From assembly GCF_017875275.1 (NCBI RefSeq), contig NZ_JAGGML010000001.1, forward strand, positions 1,240,001-1,304,000: DNA of 64,000 nucleotides, given 5' to 3'. Positions within the stretch are counted from its first letter, which is position 1, and every line of letters starts with the position of its first letter. A model generated the notes under the pieces. The model saw only the letters and a program-made list of their open reading frames with translations, was not told where the DNA came from and ran no database searches. Source of the stretch: Xanthobacter flavus (GTDB lineage Bacteria > Pseudomonadota > Alphaproteobacteria > Rhizobiales > Xanthobacteraceae). Positions 1 through 9,418 of this stretch are shown here, in pieces. The position numbers were made by a program, and so were the translations under genes.

Positions 1-679
1 GCTCCACATGGCGGCGCGGGTCGGCGCGGAACTGCGGCTGGGCCATAAAGAACTGCACCGAGACCGTGGAGCACGGATGCTTGGAGGCGGCCGAGAGATA
101 AAGTGGCACCTTCTTGGGCGGCCACCAGAATTTCCCGAAGCGCCGGTCCGCGTGATAGTGCTCGAACAGGCGCGGATAGCCGTGGTGGTTCAGCGCCCGG
201 CCGGTGACGGCATAATTGTTGGTGTAGATCACCCGCTTCAGCGGCCGCAGCTCGATCACAGGCGCGGTCTGCGACGCCTCGTAGGTGGTCAGTTGCGGGC
301 CGACCAGGATCGAGCCCCACCAGATGCCGTTGAGCGGCCGGGGACAGGCCTTCTCCAACTCCTCGAACAGGCCGGGCGAGAGCCAGTCGTCGTCGTCCAC
401 GAAGGCGATGAGGTCGTCGGGAGCGCGCTTCGTCTCGCGCAACACGGCGTGGGGGATCACCTCGGCGCCCCGCACCGCGGCGAAGCTCGCCCGGGAGAGC
501 TTCGCGATCTCGTGGCGGAAGCTGCGATAGTCCACCTTCAGGTGCCGGTCCCACAGCCCCATGAAGTCCACCAGCAGATTCTCGTCGATGCCGTGGCGGC
601 GCAGGAACGTGCGGGTGTCGTCGTCGGTCAGGGCGAGCCAGTCGGGACTGTAGCGCACCGCGACGATGCGTTTGCCCAT
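1..679 (-). CDS. Putative glycosyltransferase-like protein (3' end outside window)
   Basis: An open frame runs from an ATG at 679 leftwards off the window edge, so about 226 residues are visible and the C-terminus is missing. The protein starts MGKRIVAVRYSPDW and contains an acidic stretch FVDDDDWLSPGLFEEL near residue 95, which resembles the metal-binding DxD region of GT-A fold glycosyltransferases. No signal peptide or membrane segment is visible. I cannot name a substrate or family. The glycosyltransferase call rests on that single motif; a conserved hypothetical protein is the alternative. Confidence 0.55.
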   Translation of the reverse strand, partial: MGKRIVAVRYSPDWLALTDDDTRTFLRRHGIDENLLVDFMGLWDRHLKVDYRSFRHEIAKLSRASFAAVRGAEVIPHAVLRETKRAPDDLIAFVDDDDWLSPGLFEELEKACPRPLNGIWWGSILVGPQLTTYEASQTAPVIELRPLKRVIYTNNYAVTGRALNHHGYPRLFEHYHADRRFGKFWWPPKKVPLYLSAASKHPCSTVSVQFFMAQPQFRADPRRHVE

Positions 680-765
680 CGTCAACTCCGGACGGTCTTC
701 CTGGAAACGCCAGCGCCGTTCCCGGCACCGTTACGGCGGGCCGCCAGCCGCCGCGCGTCGTCTTA

Positions 766-2130
766 TCAAGCTGAAGCCAGACGCGCCAGTTCGGCGGCCA
801 TGGCGTTGTGCCGCGCCACCGTAGCGTCAAGGTCGATGGTGAGGAGGCGCCCGTCGCGCACCACCACCTGCCCGTTGATGACGCTGAGCGACACATTCTG
901 CGACTGGCAGAAAATGAGCGCCGCCACCGGATCATGCAGCGCCCCCGCATAGGCGAGGCGCGCCATGTCGAAGGCGATGAAATCCGCCGCCATGCCGGGG
1001 GCGAGCGCGCCGATGTCGTCGCGGCCGAGCACCCGGGCGCCGCCAAGGGTCGCCAGCTCCAGCGCCGTGCGCGCGCTCATGGCGTCGGGGCCATGGGCGA
1101 CGCGCTGCAGCAGCATGGCCTGGCGCGCCTCGTTCAGCATGTGGCCGCTGTCGTTGGAGGCGGAGCCGTCCACCCCGAGCCCCACCCGGATGCCCTCGGC
1201 GAGGAAGCGCTTCACCGGCGCGATGCCGGAGGCGAGGCGCATGTTGGAGCAGGGGCAATGGGCGACGCCGGTGCCGGTCTTCGCGAACAAGGCGATGCCG
1301 TCGTCGTCCAGCTTCACGCAGTGGGCGTGCCACACGTCCGGCCCCACCCAGCCGAGCGAGCGCACATATTCGGTCGGCCCCATGCCGAAGGTTTTCTCCG
1401 AGAAGGCGACGTCGCTGTCGTTTTCGGCGAGGTGGGTGTGGAGCGTCAGGTTGTTGTCGCGGCCGAGCTTCAGCGTCTCCAGCATGAAGTCCCGGCTGAC
1501 CGTGAAGGGCGAGCAGGGCGCGAGCACGATGCGCAGCATGGAGTAGCGGTCGGGGTCGTGATAGGTGCCGATGAGCCGCTCGGCGTCCTGCATCACGAAG
1601 TCCTCGTCCTCCACCACCCGGTCGGGCGGCAGGCCGCCCTTGCTCTCGCCGATGGTCATGGCGCCCCGCGCCGCGTGGAAGCGCATGCCGATCCGCCGCG
1701 CCGCCCGGATGGAATCGTCGAGCCGCGCGCCGTTGGGATAGATGTAGAGGTGGTCCGAGGAGGTGGTGCAGCCGGAGAGGATCAGCTCCGCCATGGCGGT
1801 TTCCGTCGCCGCCTCCACCATCTCGCCGGTCAGGCCCGCCCATAGTGGATAGAGCGATTTCAGCCAGGTGAAGAGTTCGCCATCCTGCGCCCGCGGCACC
1901 GCGCGGGTCAGGCTCTGCACCATGTGGTGGTGGGTGTTGACCATGCCGGGCATCACCACATGGCCGGACAGGTCGATGACCTCGTCGGCGCTCGCCGGCA
2001 AATCCTGCGGCCGGCCCACCGCAACGATGCGGCCCTCCTCCGCATAGAGCCCGCCCCCCGCGATCTCGCGCCGTTCGCCGTCCATGGTCACGAGCACGAG
2101 GGCGTTGCGGGCGAGCAGGGTCGAGGCCAT
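766..2130 (-). CDS. 8-oxoguanine deaminase (amidohydrolase family)
   Basis: A 454-residue cytosolic amidohydrolase predicted to deaminate 8-oxoguanine to urate, a purine salvage and repair function. Visible metal-site motifs are the N-terminal HHH of VNTHHHMVQS, HTHLAE in the middle, HAHCVKL further on, and GVDGSASND near the C-terminus, in the order typical of the TrzN/AtzB/8-oxoguanine deaminase subfamily. The chosen ATG at 2130 follows CGGAG by 5 nt; longer open frames upstream have no such signal. Related hydroxyatrazine-type hydrolases have the same motifs, so the substrate is inferred from overall similarity. It appears to be monocistronic. Confidence 0.85.
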   Translation of the reverse strand: MASTLLARNALVLVTMDGERREIAGGGLYAEEGRIVAVGRPQDLPASADEVIDLSGHVVMPGMVNTHHHMVQSLTRAVPRAQDGELFTWLKSLYPLWAGLTGEMVEAATETAMAELILSGCTTSSDHLYIYPNGARLDDSIRAARRIGMRFHAARGAMTIGESKGGLPPDRVVEDEDFVMQDAERLIGTYHDPDRYSMLRIVLAPCSPFTVSRDFMLETLKLGRDNNLTLHTHLAENDSDVAFSEKTFGMGPTEYVRSLGWVGPDVWHAHCVKLDDDGIALFAKTGTGVAHCPCSNMRLASGIAPVKRFLAEGIRVGLGVDGSASNDSGHMLNEARQAMLLQRVAHGPDAMSARTALELATLGGARVLGRDDIGALAPGMAADFIAFDMARLAYAGALHDPVAALIFCQSQNVSLSVINGQVVVRDGRLLTIDLDATVARHNAMAAELARLASA

Positions 2131-2204
2131 GGGAACTCCGGGATCGGGCGCCGCATGCTGCGGCCATCCGATCCTAGGTTGCTTCGGGAGAAGAAGAAAT
2201 CCGC

Positions 2205-3392
2205 TCAGCGCCCGGCCGGCACTACGCGGAGAATCTCGCCCGTGCTCTCGGCCACGAGCCAGAGCGCGCCGTCCGGCCCCATGCGCACGTCGCGGATGCG
2301 CTTGCCCATGGGCAGGCGCTCCTCGCCGATGACGGCGCCGTCCCGCACCTTCACCATCACCAGCGCCTGACCCGCGAGTGCGCCGACAAAGAGCTGGCCG
2401 CGCCAGCCCGGCAGCGCATCGCCGGAATAGAAGGCGGCACCGGAGGGGGCGATGGACGGGTCCCAGTAGAACAGGGGCTGCTCCATGCCGTCCTTCGCCG
2501 TGCCGACGCCGATCTTGGCGCCGGAATAATGCCGGCCATAGCCGATCACCGGCCAGCCGTAGTTCTTGCCCGCCTCCGGCCGGTTCACCTCGTCGCCGCC
2601 GCGCGGGCCGTGCTCGACGGTCCACAGCCGGCCGGTGCCCGGCTCTATGACGGCGGCCTGCACGTTGCGATGGCCGTAGCTCCAGACCTCGGCGCGCGCG
2701 CCGTCCTTTTCCACGAAGGGATTGTCGGGAGGAATGGCGCCGTCCGGCAGGATGCGGACGACCTTGCCCAGGGTGGTGGTGAGGTCCTGCGCCTTGTCCA
2801 TGTAATTGAACCGATCGCCGAGGGTGACAAACAGCATGCCATCCGGCGCGAACACGAGGCGCGAGCCGAAATGGTTGCCGCCGGACACCGCAGGCTGCTG
2901 GCGGAAGATCACGTCCACATCGGTGAGGCGCGTAAGGTCGTCGGAAAGCTTGCCGCGGGCGACGGCGGTCGCGGCACCTTCCGGGCGCGGCTCGGCATAG
3001 CTCAGATAGATCAGGCGGTTCTGTGCGAACCTCGGGTCCACCGCGACGTCCAGCAAGCCGCCCTGCCCCCGCGCCGCGACCTGCGGCACGCCGGAGATGG
3101 GCGCGCCCACCTTGCCCGTCGCATCGACAGGACGCAGCCGCCCGTCGCGCTCGGCGACGAGGAGGCGGCCATCGGGCAGGAAAGCGATGCTCCAGGGGGT
3201 ATCGAGGCCGCTGGCAAAGGGCACCACGCGCACCTGCTCGCCGCCCAAACGGGCACCCACTGGCTGCGCGAAGGCGTAGGTCGCCGCCGCGAGCAGAATG
3301 AGAAGGATGAGGGCGCCAAGTGCGGCATGACGTGCCGCACCGCGCCGCCGTTTCGTTCGCGGACCGGCGGCGAGCTGGGCGTCCGGCAGCAC
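2205..3392 (-). CDS. PQQ-dependent aldose sugar dehydrogenase (YliI-like)
   Basis: A soluble six-bladed beta-propeller dehydrogenase predicted to oxidise aldose sugars in the periplasm using PQQ. Family signatures are ASGLDTPWSIAFLPDGRLLV near the N-terminus, GGNHFGSRLVFAPDG, EVWSYGHRNVQ, EHGPRGGDEVN and GKNYGWPVI. An Arg/Lys-rich stretch followed by one hydrophobic helix looks like an uncleaved anchor or export signal. The GTG at 3392 is preferred because the ATG at 3527 would overlap the upstream gene by 98 bp, but no strong ribosome site decides it. No PQQ synthesis genes are in the window, so cofactor supply is elsewhere. Confidence 0.8.
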   Translation of the reverse strand: MLPDAQLAAGPRTKRRRGAARHAALGALILLILLAAATYAFAQPVGARLGGEQVRVVPFASGLDTPWSIAFLPDGRLLVAERDGRLRPVDATGKVGAPISGVPQVAARGQGGLLDVAVDPRFAQNRLIYLSYAEPRPEGAATAVARGKLSDDLTRLTDVDVIFRQQPAVSGGNHFGSRLVFAPDGMLFVTLGDRFNYMDKAQDLTTTLGKVVRILPDGAIPPDNPFVEKDGARAEVWSYGHRNVQAAVIEPGTGRLWTVEHGPRGGDEVNRPEAGKNYGWPVIGYGRHYSGAKIGVGTAKDGMEQPLFYWDPSIAPSGAAFYSGDALPGWRGQLFVGALAGQALVMVKVRDGAVIGEERLPMGKRIRDVRMGPDGALWLVAESTGEILRVVPAGR

Positions 3393-3429
3393 GGAATTCA
3401 GCGGCGTGGGCGTGTGCCGCGCCGCCGGA

Positions 3430-3825
3430 TCAACGCCGCGCACGCGTCCGGGCTTCGACGCGGGCGGTTGCGAGACGGGAGGTGGCAACGCGCCGGGCGG
3501 CAAGCGCGGACAGGAAAACCGCGCCACCTACCGCGCCGAGGGACAGCAGGAAGCCGGACGAATCCTTGACGCTTCCCGCGATCAGGTCGCTTGCCATCGC
3601 CGCATGGCCGCCGAGAACCAGCGCCACCGCACCGATTGCCACCATGAGGGCGAAGGTGAGCACCGCCTGCGCAAGAGCGTCACCCTCCTTGTGGGCGCGC
3701 ACGGCACGGGCCAGCAGTTCGGGATCCGCCGGCGACTGGCGCACGGCCCGGCGGGTGAGGGAAAAGTGCCCTGCTTCCATGTAACCGCCGACGTCACAAC
3801 GTCCGGACATGATGGTCTCGCTCAT
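3430..3825 (-). CDS. Hypothetical small membrane protein
   Basis: A 131-residue protein of unknown function. The start ATG at 3825 is well supported by GAGGAGG 7 nt upstream. After a polar N-terminal third (MSETIMSGRCDVGGYMEAG), two hydrophobic segments follow at about residues 53-75 and 85-107. A basic Arg-rich tail ends the protein, suggesting a two-helix inner-membrane protein with cytoplasmic ends. It lies 37 bp upstream of the PQQ dehydrogenase gene and could be co-transcribed with it. No family is recognised. Confidence 0.65.
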   Translation of the reverse strand: MSETIMSGRCDVGGYMEAGHFSLTRRAVRQSPADPELLARAVRAHKEGDALAQAVLTFALMVAIGAVALVLGGHAAMASDLIAGSVKDSSGFLLSLGAVGGAVFLSALAARRVATSRLATARVEARTRARR

Positions 3826-4024
3826 TGGGGCAGCCTCCTCATCCCCTGTTCCGCGCGCACTCTGGCAACGTAAAAAGGGGCGAATCAGTTCCGCCGACAC
3901 AAGGCAGGGTGGAAAAGAATCGTGGCGCCACGGCGGCTTAGCCATCACGGATGATGGCAAGATGATGTCGAACGCTCACGGACGCGCGAGCCATCCCCGC
4001 TGTTCTGCCGCGCCATCGCGCCGC

Positions 4025-4663
4025 TCAGGCGAGGACCGGCTCGGCCCCCCGGATCTCGGGCCGCCACTCGATGTCCACATGGCCCGGCTCCGCCGCGACG
4101 CGCGCCAGCCAGCCGCGCACGGCCGGGAACGCTGCGAGGGAGAAGTCCCCCTCCTCCGCCACATGGGTGTGGGCGAACAAGGCAATGTCGGCGATGGTGA
4201 GCGCATCGCCGACGAAATAGTGGCGCGCGGCGAGGTGGCGCTCCATCACCTTGAGCGCCGCGTAGCCCTCTTCCATCCAGCGATCCACGTCATGGGCGCG
4301 CAATTCGCGCCCGCCGCGCACCTGCCGCAGCCAGAAGCGGGCTGTGGCGATGCCGGGCTCGTGGCTGTTCTGCTCGAAGAACATCCAGCGCAGCACCTCG
4401 GCGCGGGCGAAGGCGTCGGCGGGCAGAAGCGGCGTGCCCTCGGCGAGATGGAACAGGATAGCGTTCGACTCGGCGAGGAAGCGCCCGTCCACATCGAGGA
4501 GCGGCACCCGCCCCTCCAGGTTCATGGCGAGGAATTCGGGCGTGCGGTGCTCGCCGGCGAAGATGTCCACCTCCACGAGGCGGAACGGCCGGCCGAGCTT
4601 CGCCAGCATCAGGCGCACCTTGTAGGAATTGCCCGACGACTGCGTGGAATAGAGCGTCAGCAC
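4025..4663 (-). CDS. Glutathione S-transferase family protein
   Basis: A 212-residue cytosolic GST. The N-terminal thioredoxin-like half carries LYSTQSSGNSYKVRLML, the GRVPLL cis-proline loop and the ESNAI glutathione gamma-glutamyl contact. The C-terminal helical half carries a TIADIALFAHTH motif. The GTG start at 4663 is chosen because GGGAGG lies 9 nt upstream and the protein then begins directly at the first beta strand; a longer frame to 4732 only adds unrelated residues. The role is detoxification by conjugation or reduction with glutathione; the substrate is unknown. Confidence 0.82.
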   Translation of the reverse strand: MLTLYSTQSSGNSYKVRLMLAKLGRPFRLVEVDIFAGEHRTPEFLAMNLEGRVPLLDVDGRFLAESNAILFHLAEGTPLLPADAFARAEVLRWMFFEQNSHEPGIATARFWLRQVRGGRELRAHDVDRWMEEGYAALKVMERHLAARHYFVGDALTIADIALFAHTHVAEEGDFSLAAFPAVRGWLARVAAEPGHVDIEWRPEIRGAEPVLA

Positions 4664-4817
4664 CTCGATCGTCCTCCCAGCCCCGCCGAGCATGTGGCGG
4701 CAGGCCGGGGCGGCCGCAAGCCCCGATTGCACCGGGCCGCACCGCGCGCCGATCCATCAATCCGGCGTGGCGCGACATTCACGATCCTTGCTTGTTCGCG
4801 GCAAGGCTCTGAACTAG

Positions 4818-6122
<1,305 letters not shown>

Positions 6123-6129
6123 GCCCGAC

Positions 6130-6153
6130 GGCGCGCGGCCATCGTCGCGCGCC
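6130..6153 (+). terminator. GC-rich hairpin after aatA
   Basis: GGCGCGCG (6130-6137) and CGCGCGCC (6146-6153) form an 8-bp perfect stem with an 8-nt loop, beginning 7 bp after the aatA stop. There is no T-tract, so intrinsic termination is uncertain. Confidence 0.4.
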
Positions 6154-6338
6154 CGCCTCCCTGCAAAGCCACCTCCTTGCAAAGTGACGTTCCGGCAGGG
6201 TGGGATTTGCCACAGAAACGCGAAAACGGAACCCGGCGCGAACTGGAGCGTTGGCGCAGCGGTGAAGTCTGGGCTAAGGCTGCGCGGTCGTCGGGCGCCG
6301 GATTCGACCCGCCCGCTTCCCACAGGAGGAACGACATC

Positions 6339-6812
6339 ATGAAGACTGTCCTCAAGGCCGGCCTCGCCGCCGCTGCCGTCCTCGTCGCCGGTGCGCTTCC
6401 CGCTTCGGCCCAGTCCCGCGTCCAGGTGGGCACGCTGACCTGCAACATGGCGCCCAACGTGGCGTTCGTGATCGGCTCGGTGCGCGAGATGACCTGCGCG
6501 TTCCGCCCGGCTGTCAGCGGCGCCAAGCGTGGCACCTATCAGGGCACCGTGCGCCGCTTCGGCCTCGACATCGGCGTGAACGGCCGCGGCACCCTGGTGT
6601 GGGGCGTGTTCGCTCCGTCCGCCAAGGTTCCGGCTGGCGCCCTCCGTGGCACCTACGTGGGTGCGGCCGGCTCGGCCTCCATCGGCGTGGGCCTCGGCGC
6701 CAACGTCCTCGTGGGCGGCTCGCAGAACACCTTCGCGCTGCAGCCGCTGTCGCTCGAGGGCCAGACCGGCCTCAACCTCGCCCTCGGCGTTTCGGACCTC
6801 ACCCTGCGCTGA
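6339..6812 (+). CDS. DUF992 domain secreted protein, copy 1
   Basis: A 157-residue exported protein of unknown function. Its signal peptide (MKTVLKAGLAAAAVLVAGA...ASAQ, cleavage near residue 25) is followed by one DUF992 domain with the sequence pattern VGTLTCNMAPNVAFVIGS, GTVRRFGLDIGV and LVWGVFAP, ending VSDLTLR. Two conserved cysteines (LTC, MTC) could form a disulfide in the periplasm. The start is fixed by AGGAGGA 6 nt upstream of the ATG. It is the first of three tandem paralogues, separated from the second by a strong terminator-like hairpin, so the copies may be expressed separately. Confidence 0.85.
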   Translation: MKTVLKAGLAAAAVLVAGALPASAQSRVQVGTLTCNMAPNVAFVIGSVREMTCAFRPAVSGAKRGTYQGTVRRFGLDIGVNGRGTLVWGVFAPSAKVPAGALRGTYVGAAGSASIGVGLGANVLVGGSQNTFALQPLSLEGQTGLNLALGVSDLTLR

Positions 6813-6888
6813 TTCGGCCCCGCTCTGCGGCGTGACGGCTGAACTGCCGCCTGCCGCAGCCGCATCTGCCCCACGCGCAAGACTGCCC

Positions 6889-6915
6889 CGCGCCCCCGGC
6901 CCAACCGGGGGCGCG
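6889..6915 (+). terminator. Intrinsic terminator-like hairpin after DUF992 copy 1
   Basis: CGCGCCCCCGG (6889-6899) and CCGGGGGCGCG (6905-6915) form an 11-bp perfect GC stem with a 5-nt loop, followed shortly by a TTTT run at 6920-6923. It lies 77 bp after the stop of the first DUF992 gene. Confidence 0.7.
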
Positions 6916-7046
6916 AGCATTTTCAGGCCTTCCCCTGTCCCCCGCCCAGCCAGATGATTCCGCTCGCGCCAAGCCGTCAGCGGTGGAGATTGCGCGGGAC
7001 TCCCGGGCAACGTACCTCTTCAGGGTCGCTCTCCGGGGGATCATTC

Positions 7047-7577
7047 ATGCGCGCCACCATCGCCGCCGGCCTTCTTGCTGCCTCGACCCTCTTCGCCGCC
7101 GCGATGCCGGCAGGCGCCCAGACTCTCGCGCCCGTGCCCCTGCCGCCGCCGCCCACCGGACCGATGGTCCAGTCCGGCATGCTGGTCTGCAAGGTGGCGC
7201 CGTCCATCGGCTTCGTCATCGGCTCCATGCGCGAGGCGGCCTGCGAATTCCGCAACACCACCGTCCAGCCCTATGTGGTGCTGTCGCGCTACAAGGGCAC
7301 CATCGCCCGCTTCGGCATTGATCTCGGCGTGCTCGCCGCCGACACCCTGGCCTGGGCGGTGTTCGCCCCCACCGCCACGCCCACCCCGAGCGATATCGCC
7401 GGCAGCTATATCGGCGTCTCCGCCGACGCGGCCTGGACCATCGGTGCAGGTGCCAACGTGCTGCTGGGTGGCTCGAGCAACCAGATCGCCCTGCAGACCG
7501 TCTCGGTGGAAGGCATGGTGGGCGCCGATGTGGCCGCCGGCGTCGCCGACCTCACCCTCGTTCTCCTGCCGAACTGA
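7047..7577 (+). CDS. DUF992 domain secreted protein, copy 2
   Basis: A 176-residue exported paralogue of the preceding protein. The signal peptide (MRATIAAGLLAASTLFAAAM..AGAQ) is followed by a short Pro-rich linker (PVPLPPPPTGP) that copy 1 lacks. The DUF992 domain has MLVCKVAPSIGFVIGS, GTIARFGIDLGV and LAWAVFAP, and ends VADLTLVLLPN. The two cysteines are conserved. GGGGG just upstream of the ATG serves as ribosome site. Divergence from copies 1 and 3 is considerable, so this is an old duplication rather than a recent tandem repeat. Function unknown. Confidence 0.83.
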   Translation: MRATIAAGLLAASTLFAAAMPAGAQTLAPVPLPPPPTGPMVQSGMLVCKVAPSIGFVIGSMREAACEFRNTTVQPYVVLSRYKGTIARFGIDLGVLAADTLAWAVFAPTATPTPSDIAGSYIGVSADAAWTIGAGANVLLGGSSNQIALQTVSVEGMVGADVAAGVADLTLVLLPN

Positions 7578-7586
7578 CGGCTTTTC

Positions 7587-7609
7587 GCGGCCCATCACAA
7601 AAGGGCCGC
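7587..7609 (+). terminator. Hairpin after DUF992 copy 2
   Basis: GCGGCCC (7587-7593) and GGGCCGC (7603-7609) form a 7-bp stem just after the stop codon at 7577. There is no T-run downstream, so this is a weak terminator candidate. Confidence 0.4.
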
Positions 7610-7692
7610 AGCTGTCGTGCCAGAGTGAGCTTCGCCTCGGCCGGAACGGGCGTGTTCCCGCCGAGGCGCCATCCCTGTGCGGAGGGTGCGGC

Positions 7693-8205
7693 GTGTCCAA
7701 CTTCCTGTCCCGTTCCATGGCGATCACGTGCGCCGGCCTCGGTGCCACCCTGGCCCTGCTCCCGGCCTTCGCCGCCGGGCCGGCGATGCCCCAGGTTGCG
7801 GCGGGCCTGCTGGAGTGCCGCGGCGCCTTCGCCACCGGCTACGGCTTCGGCTCGACCCGCACGGTGAAATGCGAGTACCGGCCCTCCCTGGGGGTCAACC
7901 ACTATTACAGCGGCACCATGGAGCGCGTCGGCCTCGATTTCGGCGTCTCCGATCAGGCCAGCATGCTGTGGGCGGTGATCGCGACCTCGCCGGCGGTGGC
8001 GCCCGGCGCGCTGGCGGGGAAATATATCGGCATCTCGACCGGCTTTTCCGTCGGTCCGGGCTTTTCCGCCAACATGCTCGCCTCCGACGACGCCACCAAG
8101 CAGGTGACGCTCCAACCGCTCAGCGTCTCGTCGGACAGCGGGCTCAGCGTCTCCATCGCCGGCGCGACGCTGACGCTCGAACCCTCCGCCGCCGCCCCGC
8201 AGTGA
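7693..8205 (+). CDS. DUF992 domain secreted protein, copy 3
   Basis: A 170-residue exported paralogue. The GTG start at 7693 is preferred over the ATG at 7717 because GGAGG lies 7 nt upstream. The signal peptide ends near PAFAAGPA. The domain shows AAGLLECRGAFATGYGFGS, GTMERVGLDFGV and MLWAVIA, ending GATLTLEPSAAAPQ. The first cysteine sits in LLEC and the second in VKCEY, as in the other copies. It is the most divergent of the three. Function unknown; possibly a cell-envelope protein. Confidence 0.82.
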   Translation: MSNFLSRSMAITCAGLGATLALLPAFAAGPAMPQVAAGLLECRGAFATGYGFGSTRTVKCEYRPSLGVNHYYSGTMERVGLDFGVSDQASMLWAVIATSPAVAPGALAGKYIGISTGFSVGPGFSANMLASDDATKQVTLQPLSVSSDSGLSVSIAGATLTLEPSAAAPQ

Positions 8206-8293
8206 GCGCCTACACGCCCGTGTGAGACACGCCTGTGTGACTTGCTCCGTCATCGCGCGCCCCCGATCTTGGCGCCGCGACGGAGGACATTGA

Positions 8294-9271
8294 ATGCTCA
8301 TCAGATCAAGGCGCGGCTGGGAACTGCCCGAATCGGCGGCGACGCCGGAGAACGTCTATCTCAATCGCCGGCAAGCCATGGGCGCGGGAGCCATGCTCCT
8401 CGCCGGCCTCGGCGTGGGGACAATCGCCAGCCCCGCCGCAGCCCAGCGCGTCGGTGATGTTCCGGACCCGTCGGCCGGCCTATACCCCGCGGCGCGAAAT
8501 CCTCGCTATACCCTTGAGCGGCCCGTGACGCCGGAGGCCAAGTCGAGCCTCGTGAACAATTATTACGAGTTCAGCTACGGCAAGGTGGTCGGCCCCTCCA
8601 TGACGCGCTTCCAGCGCCGGCCGTGGCTCGTGAAGATCGATGGCCTCGTCGAGAAGCCCCAGGAGATGGGCATCGACGATCTGTTCAAGAAGGTGACGTT
8701 CGAGGAGCGCCTCTATCGCCACCGCTGTGTGGAGGCGTGGTCCATGGCGGTGCCGTGGACCGGCTTTCCCATGAAAGACCTGGTGGCGCTGGCCGCCCCC
8801 ACCTCGGGCGCGAAATACATCAAGATGGAGACCTTCCTCGATCCGAAGGTCGCGCCCAACCAGCGGGATTTCCGCTATACGTGGCCCTATGTGGAAGGCC
8901 TGACGCTGGAGGAGGCGACCAACGAACTCGCCTTCCTCGTCACCGGCGTCTACGGCAAGCCCGCCCCCAACCAGTTCGGCGCGCCGCTCAGGCTGGTGCT
9001 GCCGTGGAAATACGGCTTCAAGTCCATCAAGGGCATCGTGCGCTTCACCTTCACCGACAAGCAGCCGGTGAGCTTCTGGGAGCAGTTGCAGGGCTCCGAA
9101 TACGGCTTCTGGGCGAACGTGAACCCCAAGGTGCCGCACCCGCGCTGGAGCCAGGCGACCGAAGAGGACATCGCCACCGGCCAGCGCATCCCCACGGAAC
9201 TCTTCAACGGCTACGGCGAATATGTCGCCGACCTCTACAAGGGCCGGGAGACCCAGAAGATCTGGTTCTAG
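8294..9271 (+). CDS. msrP: MsrP, periplasmic protein-methionine-sulfoxide reductase catalytic subunit
   Basis: A 325-residue molybdopterin (MPT) oxidoreductase of the YedY/MsrP family that repairs oxidised methionines in periplasmic proteins. The N-terminus carries a Tat-type signal (NRRQAMGAGAMLLAGLG...ASPAAAQ). The Mo-ligand cysteine sits in YRHRCVEAWSMAVPW. Other family blocks are NNYYEFSYGK, LRLVLPWKYGFKSIK and the C-terminal LFNGYGEYVADLY. GGAGG lies 7 nt before the ATG. The heme membrane partner MsrQ, normally adjacent, is not next to it; downstream comes only a palindromic repeat, so electrons must come from a partner encoded elsewhere. Confidence 0.92.
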   Translation: MLIRSRRGWELPESAATPENVYLNRRQAMGAGAMLLAGLGVGTIASPAAAQRVGDVPDPSAGLYPAARNPRYTLERPVTPEAKSSLVNNYYEFSYGKVVGPSMTRFQRRPWLVKIDGLVEKPQEMGIDDLFKKVTFEERLYRHRCVEAWSMAVPWTGFPMKDLVALAAPTSGAKYIKMETFLDPKVAPNQRDFRYTWPYVEGLTLEEATNELAFLVTGVYGKPAPNQFGAPLRLVLPWKYGFKSIKGIVRFTFTDKQPVSFWEQLQGSEYGFWANVNPKVPHPRWSQATEEDIATGQRIPTELFNGYGEYVADLYKGRETQKIWF

Positions 9272-9295
9272 GGCAAGCATCGCCATCCCATGCGG

Positions 9296-9406
9296 CCGTC
9301 ATCCCCCGGCTTGTCCGGGGGATCCACTTGGCGGCCAGTGCCGATGATGATTCAGAGATCACGCTGTCGGCACGGTGGATGCCCCGGACAAGCCGGGGCA
9401 TGACGG
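9296..9406. repeat. Dispersed palindromic repeat, copy 1
   Basis: Two long arms, CCGTCATCCCCCGG... at 9296-9327 and its near-complement GTGGATGCCCCGGAC...CATGACGG at 9375-9406, flank a 47-bp centre. Each arm is itself palindromic around CCGG-CTTGT-CCGG. The same structure recurs at 17205-17311. It fills the gap between msrP and the convergent decarboxylase gene and could fold into a transcript-ending hairpin. This is an extragenic repeat family common in alphaproteobacteria. Confidence 0.8.
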
Positions 9407-9418
9407 CTCAGATTGACG

